Shown piece by piece: positions 16,185 through 25,718 of a stretch of 64,000 nucleotides of DNA. The notes under the pieces are model-generated. The model made no database searches and was not told the origin of the DNA. It saw nothing but the letters and a program-made list of their open reading frames with translations. Each line of letters starts with the position of its first letter. The stretch's first letter is position 1. Both the position numbers and the translations under genes were made by a program. The stretch covers positions 1-64,000 of the forward strand of contig QWII01000052.1 of assembly GCA_021405325.1 (NCBI GenBank), read 5' to 3'. Origin of the DNA: Caldilinea sp. CFX5. GTDB taxonomy: Bacteria; Chloroflexota; Anaerolineae; Caldilineales; Caldilineaceae.

Positions 16185-19100
16185 ATGCTGGCGACACCTG
16201 TCAACCCACCCCTCTCCTGCCCTGTGCTGATTGGCCGCACCCGTGAAGCAGAAACCCTGGCCGCGTTGATCGACCTTGCCAGCAACGGCCAGGGACAATG
16301 CGCCCTCATTCAGGGGGAGGCGGGTATCGGCAAATCGCGCCTGGTGGCCGAGACGAAACGGGTCGCCCTGGCGCACGGCTGCCGGCTCCTCCAGGGCGTC
16401 TGTTTTCCAGCGGATAGTGCTTATCCCTATGCACCCCTGTTCGATCTCTTACGCACCTTTTTGACCGATTACCGGTCGGCCCCGCTGACCGATGACCAGG
16501 ATCCGCTACTGGGCGAGCTTGCCCGCTTTTTCCCGGATCTGACGCTGCTCTTGTCGCCGCTAGCGACCTTGCCCCCGGCGCAAGCACTTAGTCCTGAGCA
16601 GCACAAACGACGACTTTTTGCCGTGCTGACTCAATTTCTGACGCAGCAAGCGACCCAGCAACCGCTCATCGTAATCATCGAGGACCTGCATTGGTGCGAC
16701 GAGAACAGCCTTGACCTGCTGCTCCATTGGGTGCGCCACTGTCAAAAGCAGCCCATTTTGTTTCTGTTTACCTATCGCAGCGAGGAAGCCCCGCCCCCCT
16801 TGCGCCACTGGCTTGCGCAACTTGATCGCGAACGGCTGGCGCTGGAACTTGCCCTCCGCCCCCTGGCGCAGACGGAAGTGGCGGCTATGGTGCAGGCGAT
16901 CTGCGCCGCGCCCGCCCCACCAGATCGGGAGCTACTCGATGCCATCGACCGGCTGACGGAAGGCAATCCGTTTTTCGTGGAAGAGGTGCTGACCTCGTTG
17001 CTGGCAACCGGGACGCTACACGTTCAGGATGGCCGGTGGCAGCGCCAAACCTTGTCACCCAAACCCGGCAACTTCGCTTTTATTCCCCGCACGGTACAGG
17101 CGCTGGTGCAGCAACGGGTGGACGGGTTGAGCGCGCCGGCCCAACAGGTGTTGAACCTGGCCGCCATCGCCGGCCGGCGCTTCGACTTTCCCTTATTGCA
17201 AGAGGTGCTAGAGTCCACTGAAGAGCAACTGCTGACCCTTCTCAAGGAGTTGCTGGCGGTCCATCTCATCGTCGAAGAGTCGGCTGACCACTTTGCCTTT
17301 CGGCACGCGCTGGTGCAACAGGCGATCCAACAGGGGCTGCTGCTGCGTGAACGGCAGACGTTGCATCGCCGCCTTGCCGAAGCCCTCGAAGTACGCTCTG
17401 CTGGCGCGGCTGGGCAAGAGGCTCCGGTGGCGGCGTTGGCGCACCATTTCTATGCGGCCGGCGCTTGGGCCAAAGCATTGACCTATGCCCAACGCGCCGG
17501 CGAAAGCGCCTTGGCCATTGATGCGCCCAGCGCCGCCATTGAACACTTTACCCATGCCCTAGCCGCCGCCGAGCAATTGCCGGTCACCCCACCAGGGCCG
17601 ATCTACCAGGCGCGGGGGCAAGCCTATCAAACCCGTGGTGACTTTGACCGTGCCCGTAGCGACTACGAGCGAGCCTTAGCGCTGGCGCAGCAGGCCGACA
17701 ATGGGCGGCTGGCCTGGCAGAGTATGATGGCGCTTGGCGCGTTGTGGGCCGAACGGGATTATGGGCAAGTGGGGGTCTGGTTCCAGCGCGCCGGCGAACT
17801 GGCGGCCCGCCTCAGCGATGCCACCCTCCAGGCCCGCAGCCTCAACCGCTTGGGTAATTGGCTCGCCAACACGGGGCGCAGTGCAGACGGGTTGCTGGCC
17901 CACCAGGAAGCGCTCCGGCTCTTTACTCAAGGGCAGGATAGGCGGGGCATGGCCGAAACGCTCGACCTGCTGGGCACGACCTATGGGATGCGCGGGGACA
18001 GGGTCAAAGCGGTCGAACAGCTTGACCAGGCGATTGCCCTGCTGCGCACGCTGGGGGACAAGCCAAGTTTGCTGTCGAGCCTCGCCATGCGGGCACTCCA
18101 GTCGCAACCCGGTGCGAATGAAACCACGCTTTGTCCCCAGCGCAGCCAACAGGCGTGTATCGACGATGCAACCGAGGCGCTGGCCCTGGCTCGCCAGATC
18201 GAGTCGCTGCCGGCGCAAGTCTTTGCCGAAAATGCCCTGGCCTTTACCCAGCTTGCCTTTGGCGCGTTCGGTGCGGCCATGACGCACATGCAGGCGGCCC
18301 GGCGGCTGGCAACCGAAATCCAACATCAGCAGTGGATCGTCGCCAATAGCTATGGCATTGGGCTGATCTACCTGGCCTTGCTGGCCCCAGACCCTGCCAT
18401 CAGCGCCTTGACCGATGGATTAGCATTGGCACGGGAACTCCGCTCGGCTTTCTGGATCGCAGCCCTGGCCGCCGCCCTGGCGCGAGCGCAGATCTTACAA
18501 GGTGATTTGGCAGCGGCCCAAGCCACGCTACAAGCGGTCATGCCCTGTGGCCAGCCGCCCCAAACCATCACCGAACGGACGATTGCCCTGGTCTGGGGGG
18601 AACTAGCCCTGGCCCAAGGTAAGCCTGAACTGGCGCAACAACTCGCCGACCAGTTGCTCACGACGCTGCCCGGCGTCGAGCCGGAACAGCCGCCACCGTC
18701 GATTCCCCATCTGCTGAAATTGCAAGGCGAGGCGCTGTTGGCGTTGGGCCGGTCGGAGCAGGCCATCGCGGCGTTAGTGACGGCGCAACGGGGCGCACAG
18801 GAGCGCAACTTTCGCCCTTTCCTGTGGACAATCCAACGTGCGCTGGCCCAAGCCTACCTGCGCCGCCAGCGTCATGACGAGGCCCGGCAAACCATTGCGG
18901 TCGCCCAGCAACTGATTGCGCAACTGGCGACGACCATCGCCGATGCGCCCCTACAGAAACAGTTCTTACAGGCCGCGCTGGCCGCGTTGCCGAAGACAAA
19001 ACCGCTGCGCGCGACCGAGGTTGCCAAGCGGGCCTTTGCCGGTCTAACCGGGCGCGAACGCGAAGTCGCCGCGCTGGTTGCCCAGGGCAAAACCAGCCGG

Positions 19101-19235
19101 GAGATTGCTGGTCTGCTGGTGATCAGCGAACGAACCGCTGAGGTTCATGTAAGCAATATTCTCGGCAAGTTGGGCTTTACCACGCGGGCGCAGATTGCCG
19201 CCTGGGCGGTGGAAAAGGGGCTGATCCAGCTTTAA
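16185..19235 (+). CDS. Large LuxR-family ATPase transcriptional regulator (LAL/MalT type)
   Basis: A 1,016-residue regulator. The N-terminus has an AAA-16/STAND ATPase: [18 protein letters not shown], Walker [10 protein letters not shown] (Lys50), Walker [12 protein letters not shown]. The middle (~430-920) is a series of TPR-like helical repeats, rich in Ala and Leu. The C-terminus (~945-1016) is a LuxR/GerE DNA-binding domain: [20 protein letters not shown]...[17 protein letters not shown]. These proteins oligomerise on DNA when ATP and an inducer bind. The target is unknown; no neighbouring metabolic operon is obvious. It is followed by a repeat-rich gap. Confidence 0.93.
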   Translation: MLATPVNPPLSCPVLIGRTREAETLAALIDLASNGQGQCALIQGEAGIGKSRLVAETKRVALAHGCRLLQGVCFPADSAYPYAPLFDLLRTFLTDYRSAPLTDDQDPLLGELARFFPDLTLLLSPLATLPPAQALSPEQHKRRLFAVLTQFLTQQATQQPLIVIIEDLHWCDENSLDLLLHWVRHCQKQPILFLFTYRSEEAPPPLRHWLAQLDRERLALELALRPLAQTEVAAMVQAICAAPAPPDRELLDAIDRLTEGNPFFVEEVLTSLLATGTLHVQDGRWQRQTLSPKPGNFAFIPRTVQALVQQRVDGLSAPAQQVLNLAAIAGRRFDFPLLQEVLESTEEQLLTLLKELLAVHLIVEESADHFAFRHALVQQAIQQGLLLRERQTLHRRLAEALEVRSAGAAGQEAPVAALAHHFYAAGAWAKALTYAQRAGESALAIDAPSAAIEHFTHALAAAEQLPVTPPGPIYQARGQAYQTRGDFDRARSDYERALALAQQADNGRLAWQSMMALGALWAERDYGQVGVWFQRAGELAARLSDATLQARSLNRLGNWLANTGRSADGLLAHQEALRLFTQGQDRRGMAETLDLLGTTYGMRGDRVKAVEQLDQAIALLRTLGDKPSLLSSLAMRALQSQPGANETTLCPQRSQQACIDDATEALALARQIESLPAQVFAENALAFTQLAFGAFGAAMTHMQAARRLATEIQHQQWIVANSYGIGLIYLALLAPDPAISALTDGLALARELRSAFWIAALAAALARAQILQGDLAAAQATLQAVMPCGQPPQTITERTIALVWGELALAQGKPELAQQLADQLLTTLPGVEPEQPPPSIPHLLKLQGEALLALGRSEQAIAALVTAQRGAQERNFRPFLWTIQRALAQAYLRRQRHDEARQTIAVAQQLIAQLATTIADAPLQKQFLQAALAALPKTKPLRATEVAKRAFAGLTGREREVAALVAQGKTSREIAGLLVISERTAEVHVSNILGKLGFTTRAQIAAWAVEKGLIQL

Positions 19236-19857
19236 GGAGCTAGAAACGTACAACTTGCTCCTATTTTGTGCAATCAGCTATATCACCGCGAAGCTTGGGA
19301 TTAGCGAATTTTTCCCCTGCTTTGAAAATCATCAAAGATTACGCAGATTACGCAGATGAAAGAATAAGAGAAATCTGTGAAATCTGCGTAATCTTTGATC
19401 TAGATCAAATTTTCATGATTATGGGTGTGCCACCCTCATGTTGACTGAGGGGAAATTAGGGTGGTATACCTCGTCAAACTCGCCTGTCATCCTGGAAGGA
19501 TCTGCTCGAACCAATAGATCCTTCCAGAGCCTGCCTTGGTAAGGGATGACAAACAACCTTGGTGCCGCCGAATCATTTTCATCCTGATGGGTGTCCCCAT
19601 TCATGAAGACTGATGTGATTTGCTAATCCTAAGATTCGCAGTGATATAGGCAAGCGACTTACCCGATCACAACTTTATTCGTTTACGGATCCTGCCCCGG
19701 TACCTACTGCGCGCAAATAGCTTTCGCTAGAAATCTACGTACCACGCACCCCTGCAACCTACGTACTTTCCGCAATGGCAAGCCCCGGCTTCTGTGCTAC
19801 ACTCTGCGCCAACCGAAGCAATTTGACCCAAACCGTAGTTGACGCAAAGGAGTAGCA
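19236..19857. other. Repeat-rich gap without a gene
   Basis: No credible coding region in 622 bp. It holds the inverted repeat at 19331-19399. It also holds two diverged direct copies of a tttcat...gggtgt...actga segment (about 19411-19448 and 19576-19614). These bracket nested complementary arms: tgtcatcctggaaggatct near 19487, and agatccttccag near 19515 with ggatgaca near 19546. The direct-plus-inverted pattern suggests decayed mobile or REP-like elements. Confidence 0.6.
19331..19399. repeat. Inverted repeat with ATTACGCAG units (copy 1)
   Basis: Arms of 27 bp (19331-19357 and 19373-19399). The left arm carries attacgcag twice in tandem; the right arm is its near complement. The same unit builds the inverted repeat at 41729-41804, so the two are related copies. 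Confidence 0.85.
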
Positions 19858-20331
19858 ATGAAACTCTGGCACAAAGTCTTGCTGATCACCCTCGTTTTTG
19901 CCGCACCGGCCCTTGTACTTGGCCCCATCATCTGGCCGCCGGATACGCACATGGGCGCACCGGTTGGTTTCCAGCTTGTACTCTTTATTCTCTTAGCGGC
20001 CATGACAGCCCTTACCTTTGGGCTTGGCGTGGCGTTCCTCTGGTATGGCTTGCCGCTGGTGCGTCGCTTGACCGGGGACGCGCGCGGCCGCACCTGGGCG
20101 ACCTTTCTGGCGACGACCTGGCTGCTGGTCTCGTGGTGGCCCCATGATAACATGCACAAACATAATGGTATGGATCTTGGCGGTCTGCTGGTCATTGAGT
20201 ACGGCTTCCATGTCACCATGATGATTGCCGGGCTGATTGTGGCCTACAATCTCGTGCGGACGCTCCAGTCGTTGCCGGAGCCGGTCGCGTTGCGCGATCT
20301 GCGGGTTGCGCCGGCCACAAATAATCAGTAA
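19858..20331 (+). CDS. Four-helix membrane protein of unknown function
   Basis: A 157-residue integral membrane protein with about four hydrophobic spans (~5-25, 42-68, 82-100, 112-135). The motif WWPHDNMHKHNGMDLGGLLVIEYGFH between spans 3 and 4 is rich in His and could bind a metal. A strong aaggag precedes the ATG. It is followed after 16 nt by a methyltransferase gene and is probably cotranscribed. No family is recognised. Confidence 0.75.
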   Translation: MKLWHKVLLITLVFAAPALVLGPIIWPPDTHMGAPVGFQLVLFILLAAMTALTFGLGVAFLWYGLPLVRRLTGDARGRTWATFLATTWLLVSWWPHDNMHKHNGMDLGGLLVIEYGFHVTMMIAGLIVAYNLVRTLQSLPEPVALRDLRVAPATNNQ

Positions 20332-20347
20332 CCAAGAGGAGCGCACC

Positions 20348-21100
20348 ATGCTGTCCGATGCAGAGATCTGGCGCGCTTGGCTCGCCTGGTTGCCCACCGC
20401 CAGACCAAGCGCCGATCCCCGTCACTTTTTTGGTCAGTACCGGGCATACTTAGTCGCCCAGGGGGTGGCAGAGAGCGCCGCCGCCCAGTGCCTCGACAAC
20501 ATCCGCCGGCAGATGCGCACCAACGCCGACGGCTGGGCGCTCATGTTCAACAACATCTATGCCGACCCGGAGCCCGCCTTTCAGACGACCCCCAACCGCT
20601 TGTTGGCGACCGCTGTTGCCGGGGTTGCACCGGGGCGGGCGCTGGATGTCAGCGCGGGGCAGGGGCGCAATGCCCTGTTTCTGGCCCAAGCCGGCTGGGA
20701 CGTGACCGCACTCGATGTCGCCGAAGTGGGGTTGGCGATTGCGGCGCGCAATGCCCAGGCCGCCGGTGTACAGTTACACACCCAATGCCAGAACATCCAG
20801 GATTTCGACTATGGCGCAAACTGCTGGGATTTGCTGGTGATAACCTACACCCCTGTCCCCTTAACCCAGCCAGCGACCGTTGCCCGCCTGACGACCGCGC
20901 TACGCCCTGCCGGCATGGTTGTCGTCGAAACCTACGCGTCAGAAGAAGACGCACCGGCGCGCCGGCCAATTGACCTCAGCCCGATGCAGCTACGCTCGGC
21001 GTGGTCGCACATGCACATCCGCTACTTCGAGAACGGCGTCGCCCTGAGTGATTGGGATCGCGAGCCGACCCGGCTTGTCCGTATGATTGCGGTTAAATGA
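20348..21100 (+). CDS. Class I SAM-dependent methyltransferase
   Basis: A 250-residue protein. A ~75-residue helical N-terminus precedes a Rossmann methyltransferase: motif I ALDVSAGQGRNALFLAQAGW, acidic strand-2 end VTALDVAEVG, and motif IV-like WDLLVITYTPVPL. TehB-like or UbiE-like small-molecule methylation is possible; the substrate is unknown. A longer frame starts inside the preceding membrane gene, but agagga sits 7 nt before this ATG. The C-terminal LRSAWSHMHIRYFENG is typical of the group. Confidence 0.88.
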   Translation: MLSDAEIWRAWLAWLPTARPSADPRHFFGQYRAYLVAQGVAESAAAQCLDNIRRQMRTNADGWALMFNNIYADPEPAFQTTPNRLLATAVAGVAPGRALDVSAGQGRNALFLAQAGWDVTALDVAEVGLAIAARNAQAAGVQLHTQCQNIQDFDYGANCWDLLVITYTPVPLTQPATVARLTTALRPAGMVVVETYASEEDAPARRPIDLSPMQLRSAWSHMHIRYFENGVALSDWDREPTRLVRMIAVK

Positions 21101-21126
21101 GATGCCGCTGATTGGCTTCGTCGCCA

Positions 21127-21199
21127 GCCACCCTTCCTGGAAGAGGCCACGAGCGTCTGGTTATACCGAATGGTTCCCGCCTCTTCCAGGAAGGGTGGC
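21127..21199. repeat. Palindromic element CTTCCTGGAAGAGGC (copy 1)
   Basis: Perfect 21-bp arms (21127-21147 and 21179-21199) containing cccttcctggaagaggc and its complement, with a 31-nt loop. It lies after the methyltransferase and before the convergent cytochrome gene. The core arm is shared with 57408-57468 although the loops differ, which marks a dispersed family rather than chance terminators. Confidence 0.9.
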
Positions 21200-21236
21200 C
21201 CCGACCTATATGCCGCCTACTTGTTGTGCTGTTTCC

Positions 21237-22118
21237 TTACTGCGCCGCCACCGTTTCCTGTGGCGGCAATGATTGCAAATAGCGCCAGATCGCCTGCAAC
21301 TCGGCATCGGTCATGTGGTTCAGCGCGGTGAACGCCATCCAGTTGCTTTGGCGGGTGCGGATGGTGGTCAGGAAGGTTTGTTCACCCCACTGCCCCAGGT
21401 TGCCACCGGGAGTCAGGTTGGAACCGGGTGGGGCGTCGGGATCAGGATCTTTGCCGCCGGCCAGGTCGGGACCGTGACAGGTGCGACAGCCAAAGGTGTC
21501 GGCCAGATAGTTACCGTAAGCCACAGTGACATCAAGCGGCGGCGCAACCGGGCGCTGCGCGGTATGATCGATGTTCTCGGCGTCGATGAGGTCGCCAAAG
21601 ACTCCAGCGCTCAAGAGGACACGGCCCAGGAAGGTCGTCGAGCGCGTCTTGGTTGGACGATCCACCGGTGGGGCATTTTTCAGATAGGCAATGATCTGCC
21701 CCAAGTCTTCGTCGCTGAAGAAATAATAATTGCGTGACGGCATAATAAAGAGGGGACGACCATCGGGGCCAACCCCGTGCCGAATGGCGCGCACCCAGTC
21801 GGCATCGGTCATCTGCGCACCTACACCCCCTTGGCCGCCTGTCAAATTGGGCGCGTCTACCACCGCCAGGGCGGGGTCGTTAAAGAAATCAGCGCCGCCC
21901 AGGTCATCGCCGTGGCAGTCGGCGCAATAGATGGCAGTCAGCCGTTCACCCTCGGCAATGGCGGCGGCATCGGTCGGGATGACGACTGCTTTCGGGGTAA
22001 TGTCATAACGTCGGTTCAACCGGCTGCTGGCGCGCCAGGACAACCCAAAGGCGACCAGCAGGAGCAGGACGACCAATCCACCGCTCCCTAGACCAATCCA
22101 CTTGAGTATCCTCTTCAT
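21237..22118 (-). CDS. Membrane-anchored dihaem cytochrome c
   Basis: A 293-residue protein. An N-terminal span (ILKWIGLGSGGLVVLLLLVAFG style, residues ~4-27) works as an uncleaved anchor or signal. The two haem c motifs are CADCH near residue 65 and CRTCH near residue 212, each followed by a Met-containing distal segment (FIMPSRNYYFFSDEDL; MAFTALNHMTDAEL). The two cytochrome-c domains face outside the membrane and carry electrons, as in alcohol or aldehyde dehydrogenase partners. No dehydrogenase is adjacent. A DinB gene lies upstream by 4 bp and may share its transcript. Confidence 0.92.
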   Translation of the reverse strand: MKRILKWIGLGSGGLVVLLLLVAFGLSWRASSRLNRRYDITPKAVVIPTDAAAIAEGERLTAIYCADCHGDDLGGADFFNDPALAVVDAPNLTGGQGGVGAQMTDADWVRAIRHGVGPDGRPLFIMPSRNYYFFSDEDLGQIIAYLKNAPPVDRPTKTRSTTFLGRVLLSAGVFGDLIDAENIDHTAQRPVAPPLDVTVAYGNYLADTFGCRTCHGPDLAGGKDPDPDAPPGSNLTPGGNLGQWGEQTFLTTIRTRQSNWMAFTALNHMTDAELQAIWRYLQSLPPQETVAAQ

Positions 22119-22122
22119 GGGT

Positions 22123-22662
22123 TTACCCTTTCCGTCCGGCGGTGTGTTCCGTCAAATGAGCGGCCGGCGTGTGGAACAGTTCGGCAATCGTATAGAAGCC
22201 GTGACCGTAGAAGGGCGCGCCAAGCCCCCAATCGCTTTCTTGCACTGCGTCGAGGGTCTGGATCACGGCGGTCATGGCGGCATCATAGCGACGACCGAGC
22301 GCTGCCGGCGTCGCGTTGCGGGCCAGCCAGCGGGTGTACCAGTAGCTCAACGGTGCGCCCAGCCACTCCGGGAAATTGAACATGCCTTTGCCACGCCGGG
22401 CGCTGGCGATTTCCGTCGGCAACTGCTCCAACGCCCAAGTCAAATGTAACGCAACCTCGGCCATTGTCCAGGCGCTGTTGGGACTTTTCTGCCGCCACTG
22501 GTCAGCGGAGAGCGCGTTGAGAAAGACGTGAAAGGCGGTGCGCGTTGCCGCCAGTTCAGCCCGCAGCGCTGCCCGATCAACGCTGACTTGGGTTTGCGTT
22601 GCTGGTGCGGCGCGGTTGCGCCGCTGTACGTTGCCGGTGGCCTTGTTTGTTATCACTTCCAT
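22123..22662 (-). CDS. DinB-fold protein (first of five in the region)
   Basis: A 179-residue four-helix-bundle protein of the DinB/YfiT superfamily: LRAELAATRTAFHVFLNALSADQWRQKSPNSAWTMAEVALHLTWAL, with a late His in FHTPAAHLTEHT. The conserved His residues (in VALHLTW and the C-terminal helix) fit the metal triad of bacillithiol- or mycothiol-dependent thiol transferases. Its ATG follows aggaggg. The cytochrome gene starts 4 bp downstream. The substrate is unknown. Confidence 0.8.
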   Translation of the reverse strand: MEVITNKATGNVQRRNRAAPATQTQVSVDRAALRAELAATRTAFHVFLNALSADQWRQKSPNSAWTMAEVALHLTWALEQLPTEIASARRGKGMFNFPEWLGAPLSYWYTRWLARNATPAALGRRYDAAMTAVIQTLDAVQESDWGLGAPFYGHGFYTIAELFHTPAAHLTEHTAGRKG

Positions 22663-22687
22663 CCCATCCCTCCTATCCCATCAATAA

Positions 22688-23290
22688 TTACGCCTTTGTA
22701 TTGGCAAAGAGCAGCGTCTTGATCGCCCTGGCGTATGGCTCGATGGCGACGGTGCTGTCCAGCGCCTTTTGCAATTCCAGCCCGTAATAGAGTGAGAGCA
22801 ACATCCGGCCCACTGCCTGAGGATCGAGCGCTGGGTCAAGCTGACCCGCCGCTTGCGCCTTGCGGGTCAGTTGCGCCAGGGTGTCCAGGTTGCGCTCAAA
22901 AACCCGATGAATTGTCGCCATGAGCGGCGGATTGACCAGTGCCTCGCCCCATCCTTGCACATTTACCCGCGGCGCATCCAACGCTGTGGCGCTTTCGAGA
23001 CCCCGAAAGAAGAAGTCAAGCAGATCGTGCAAGGCTTGTAGCGGATCATCGCGTTGAAGCGCCGCATCAAAGAGGGCGAGACTGCGTTCATAGTCAAATT
23101 CAAAGCTGGCCTGGATGATGGCATCTTTGCTGTCGAAATAATGATAGACCGCACCCGGACTCAGCTTCGCCTCAGCATAAATATCGCGCATGCTTGCTTG
23201 GTGAAACCCTTTGCGGGCAAAACAGCGGTAGGCGGCGTCGATGATCTGTTGGCGGCGTGCGGCACTATGGGCTTCTGTGACTTTGGGCAT
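22688..23290 (-). CDS. TetR-family transcriptional regulator
   Basis: A 200-residue repressor. The N-terminal helix-turn-helix reads RRQQIIDAAYRCFARKGFHQASMRDIYAEAKLSPGAVYHYFDSKDAI, the standard TetR signature. The C-terminal ligand domain has no recognisable ligand type. The ATG at 23290 was chosen because the family start lies there; a far longer frame upstream is not conserved-looking. Likely targets are its own promoter and the DinB/cytochrome genes downstream, or the divergent methyltransferase. Confidence 0.93.
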   Translation of the reverse strand: MPKVTEAHSAARRQQIIDAAYRCFARKGFHQASMRDIYAEAKLSPGAVYHYFDSKDAIIQASFEFDYERSLALFDAALQRDDPLQALHDLLDFFFRGLESATALDAPRVNVQGWGEALVNPPLMATIHRVFERNLDTLAQLTRKAQAAGQLDPALDPQAVGRMLLSLYYGLELQKALDSTVAIEPYARAIKTLLFANTKA

Positions 23291-23342
23291 TTCGTCGTTT
23301 CTTTTCTTCCGATAATTTATATAAATCGACCGTTCGTTTTTT

Positions 23343-23371
23343 ATTATGACATAGCTTTCCCCTGATGTCAA
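23343..23371 (-). promoter_or_regulatory. Promoter of the tetR-like gene
   Basis: On the minus strand, TTGACA (23366-23371) and CATAAT (23343-23348) are 17 bp apart. Just downstream, cgaacggtcg is a near-palindrome of the type TetR regulators bind, so self-repression is likely. Confidence 0.6.
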
Positions 23372-23487
23372 TACCCAATTTTTTGCCTTACCATGTCTAT
23401 CCATTATCGTTATGTGCAGGCATATGATATACTGCCGCGCAAGTTCGTCTATGCCCCCACGTTTACTGTTGCTGAGAGTGTCCGTTG

Positions 23488-24216
23488 ATGACCCAGAATA
23501 TTTATGATAACCCTGCCTTTTTTGCGGGGTACAGCCAGTTAGGCCGCTCTGTGCAGGGCTTGGCTGGGGCGGCGGAGTGGCCGACGATCCGAGCCATGTT
23601 GCCTGACCTGCATGGCCGCAAGGTGGTCGATCTTGGTTGCGGCTTTGGCTGGTTTTGCCGTTGGGCACGGGAACAGGGGGCGGCGTCGGTGCTTGGCCTT
23701 GATGTATCCGAAAACATGCTGTTACGCGCGCGGGCGACCACCCAGGATGCCACAATCACCTATGAACGAACTGACCTGGAGCGTTTGCAACTGCCAGCCG
23801 CTACGTTTGACTTGGCGTACAGTTCCCTTGCGTTGCACTACATCCAGGATCTCGCAGGCGTTTTCGCCACCGTCCATCAGGCGTTAGTCCCTGGCGGCTA
23901 CCTCGTCTTCTCTATTGAACATCCGATCTACATGGCGCCCAGCGATCCAACCTGGATCACCAACGCGCAAGGGCAGAAGTGTTGGCCGCTCAATCAATAT
24001 AGTATAGAAGGTCCGCGTACAACGGATTGGCTCGCCAAGGGCGTGGTCAAGCAACATCGTACGCTTGGCACCACCCTGAATTATCTGATCCGTAGTGGCT
24101 TTACCATCACCCAGGTGGAAGAGTGGGCGCCGACAGACGAGCAGCTTACCGCCAGGCCGGAATTACTAGAGGAGCGTGATCGGCCAATGTTCTTGCTCGT
24201 GGCGGCCCGGCGGTAA
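23488..24216 (+). CDS. Class I SAM-dependent methyltransferase
   Basis: A 242-residue enzyme. Motif I VVDLGCGFGWFCRWAREQGA, the acidic strand VLGLDVSENML, and post-I AATFDLAYSSLALHYIQD with PGGYLVFSIEHPIY are all intact. It resembles the widespread methyltransferases that act on small molecules (UbiE/COQ5-like group). It is divergently placed from the TetR gene, which may control it. The substrate is unknown. Confidence 0.92.
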   Translation: MTQNIYDNPAFFAGYSQLGRSVQGLAGAAEWPTIRAMLPDLHGRKVVDLGCGFGWFCRWAREQGAASVLGLDVSENMLLRARATTQDATITYERTDLERLQLPAATFDLAYSSLALHYIQDLAGVFATVHQALVPGGYLVFSIEHPIYMAPSDPTWITNAQGQKCWPLNQYSIEGPRTTDWLAKGVVKQHRTLGTTLNYLIRSGFTITQVEEWAPTDEQLTARPELLEERDRPMFLLVAARR

Positions 24217-24233
24217 TAGGAGCACCGCAGATT

Positions 24234-24629
24234 GTGACTATGCTAATTGAAACCATCCGCTTCAAAATTGCCTGGATCGCGCTGACGCTCATCGGTGTGG
24301 CGATTTTCATCTTCGGCGTGATTGTCACCCTGTGGCCCGGTGCGCAGGATGCGTTATCCCTGCGCACCATTGGCGTGGCTTCCATCGGCATGGGGTTATT
24401 CGGCACGCTGATCAGCGTGATCCCCTATCGCCGCCGCGAACGCTGGGCCTGGTTCGCTCTGTGGTACTATCCTCTCTTTTGGCTGCTGCACCTGCTAGGC
24501 AACCTGCCGCCAGGCCAAGACCATGTGCATCAGATCGTCTTTATCCTGCTTTCGCTCCTGAGCCTGCTGCTCTCCCTCGGTGAATTTTTCCCGTTTGGAT
24601 CAGATCGGCGATCTATCCACCGCTCATGA
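24234..24629 (+). CDS. Small integral membrane protein
   Basis: A 131-residue protein with about four hydrophobic spans (~8-33, 43-62, 72-90, 100-120) and a short charged tail. The GTG start has taggag 11 nt upstream; an ATG two codons later is an alternative. It follows the methyltransferase by 17 bp and is probably cotranscribed. The function is unknown. Confidence 0.7.
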   Translation: MTMLIETIRFKIAWIALTLIGVAIFIFGVIVTLWPGAQDALSLRTIGVASIGMGLFGTLISVIPYRRRERWAWFALWYYPLFWLLHLLGNLPPGQDHVHQIVFILLSLLSLLLSLGEFFPFGSDRRSIHRS

Positions 24630-24679
24630 GTCTGCTACTGCTAAAGCCTGCTAGTAGGTGCAAGGACGATACCTTTTGT

Positions 24680-24708
24680 TTGTCAAACTAGAACAAAAGT
24701 GCTATCAT
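24680..24708 (+). promoter_or_regulatory. Promoter of the DinB/DUF1905 operon
   Basis: TTGTCA (24680-24685), 17-bp spacer, TATCAT (24703-24708), about 40 nt upstream of the DinB start. A short dyad (cttttgtt...aacaaaag) overlaps the -35 and spacer and could be an operator. Confidence 0.65.
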
Positions 24709-24748
24709 CCTGGATAAGCGAAGCTGGCAGGGGAGGGGAAGAGAGACA

Positions 24749-25252
24749 ATGACCATCATTGATCAGGACATGGTATGGCGTCAGTTTAGCATCGCCATCG
24801 ACCGCTTGGGCGATGCCCTGCGTGACTGCCCGGAGGAACTGTGGGAACAGCGGCTATGGGAAGATGAGCCGGGCCAATGGGTGGCGGCGGGCTTTGCGAC
24901 CTTCTGGTATCAGGGCTACCATGCGCTCTTCTGGCTGGATCTCTACCTGACCGGCACGGAGGAGGGCTTTCTGCCGCCCGCACCCTTTGACCTGGTGGAG
25001 ATGCAAGCCGGCGAAACGCTGCCGCGCACCTACAGCCGTAACGAACTGTTGGGCTACCTGGCAACCTGTCGGCAGCGGTGCCAGGCGACCATCGCCGCGC
25101 TGACCCACGAAGAGGCGTATCGCTTGTGCCAGTTCCCTTGGGGCGAAGTGACCTTTGGTGAGCTGCTGTTATACACCATGCGCCATGTCCAAGAACATGC
25201 GTCCCAACTGCACATGTTTCTGGGTCAACAGGCGCGCAAACCGCAGGAGTGA
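24749..25252 (+). CDS. DinB-fold protein (second)
   Basis: A 167-residue DinB-superfamily four-helix bundle: WRQFSIAIDRLGDALRDCPEELWEQRLWEDE, then ATFWYQGYHALFWLDLYLTG (His in helix 2) and LLYTMRHVQEHASQLHMFLG, where the His-x3-His of the C-terminal helix supplies the metal ligands. All three ligand positions are present. Good ribosome binding site (ggggaggggaag). A DUF1905 gene follows 2 nt after its stop. Confidence 0.88.
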   Translation: MTIIDQDMVWRQFSIAIDRLGDALRDCPEELWEQRLWEDEPGQWVAAGFATFWYQGYHALFWLDLYLTGTEEGFLPPAPFDLVEMQAGETLPRTYSRNELLGYLATCRQRCQATIAALTHEEAYRLCQFPWGEVTFGELLLYTMRHVQEHASQLHMFLGQQARKPQE

Positions 25253-25254
25253 CG

Positions 25255-25539
25255 ATGAAGATCGAGTTCACCGGCGCCATTTGGTATTGGCGCGGCCCCG
25301 CCCCCTGGTACTTTGTCACCGTGCCGGCCGAGCAGAGCGATGACTTGAAAGCCATCCTCCGCACCGTGACCTATGGCTGGGGCATGATTCCGGCCACGGT
25401 GCGCATCGGCAAAACCGAGTGGCAGACGGCTCTGTTCCCCAAAGATGGCGCTTACCTCGTCCCCATCAAAGCCAGTGTCCAACGCGCTGAGCAGATTACG
25501 GAAGGCGACACGGTGACGATACAACTGGCGGTTGGATAA
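25255..25539 (+). CDS. DUF1905 domain protein
   Basis: A 94-residue beta-rich protein with the DUF1905 signature: EFTGAIWYWRGPAPWYFVTVPAE at the start, YGWGMIPATVRIGKTEWQTALFPKDGAYLVPIKASVQRAEQI and the ending GDTVTIQL. The fold is known but the activity is not; it is often paired with YdeI/OmpD-type or DinB genes. The start lies 2 nt after the DinB stop with caggag inside that gene, so the two are translationally coupled. Confidence 0.93.
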   Translation: MKIEFTGAIWYWRGPAPWYFVTVPAEQSDDLKAILRTVTYGWGMIPATVRIGKTEWQTALFPKDGAYLVPIKASVQRAEQITEGDTVTIQLAVG

Positions 25540-25560
25540 CGGTCGGGTTAAAACCCGCTG

Positions 25561-25623
25561 CTAACAATGAGAAGCCGCCTCAGCGGCTGAGAACTAGCCG
25601 CTGAGGCGGCTTCTCATTGTTAG
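25561..25623. repeat. Perfect 28-bp palindromic hairpin
   Basis: Arms 25561-25588 and 25596-25623 are exact complements (ctaacaatgagaagccgcct ... inward) around a 7-nt loop. Weaker complementarity extends outward (gttaaaaccc / gtttcaac). It lies after the DUF1905 gene. It could terminate transcription, but the exact arms and lack of a U-tract suggest a recent REP-like element. Confidence 0.8.
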
Positions 25624-25718
25624 GTGGCAGTTTCAACTGCTGCATCATTGCACCCGCGCCTTTTGGCCTCATCCGAACAATTGTGCTATCATGGTTAACC
25701 AAAGGAGGAGGTTATACC

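Noticed and set aside
23291..23755. Extended frame upstream of the TetR gene
   Set aside because: It runs through the promoter and antisense to the methyltransferase; the helix-turn-helix begins right after the ATG at 23290.
25561..25623. Riboswitch or tRNA-like structure
   Set aside because: The arms are perfectly complementary with a simple loop, as in a repeat element or terminator; no ligand-binding core is visible.
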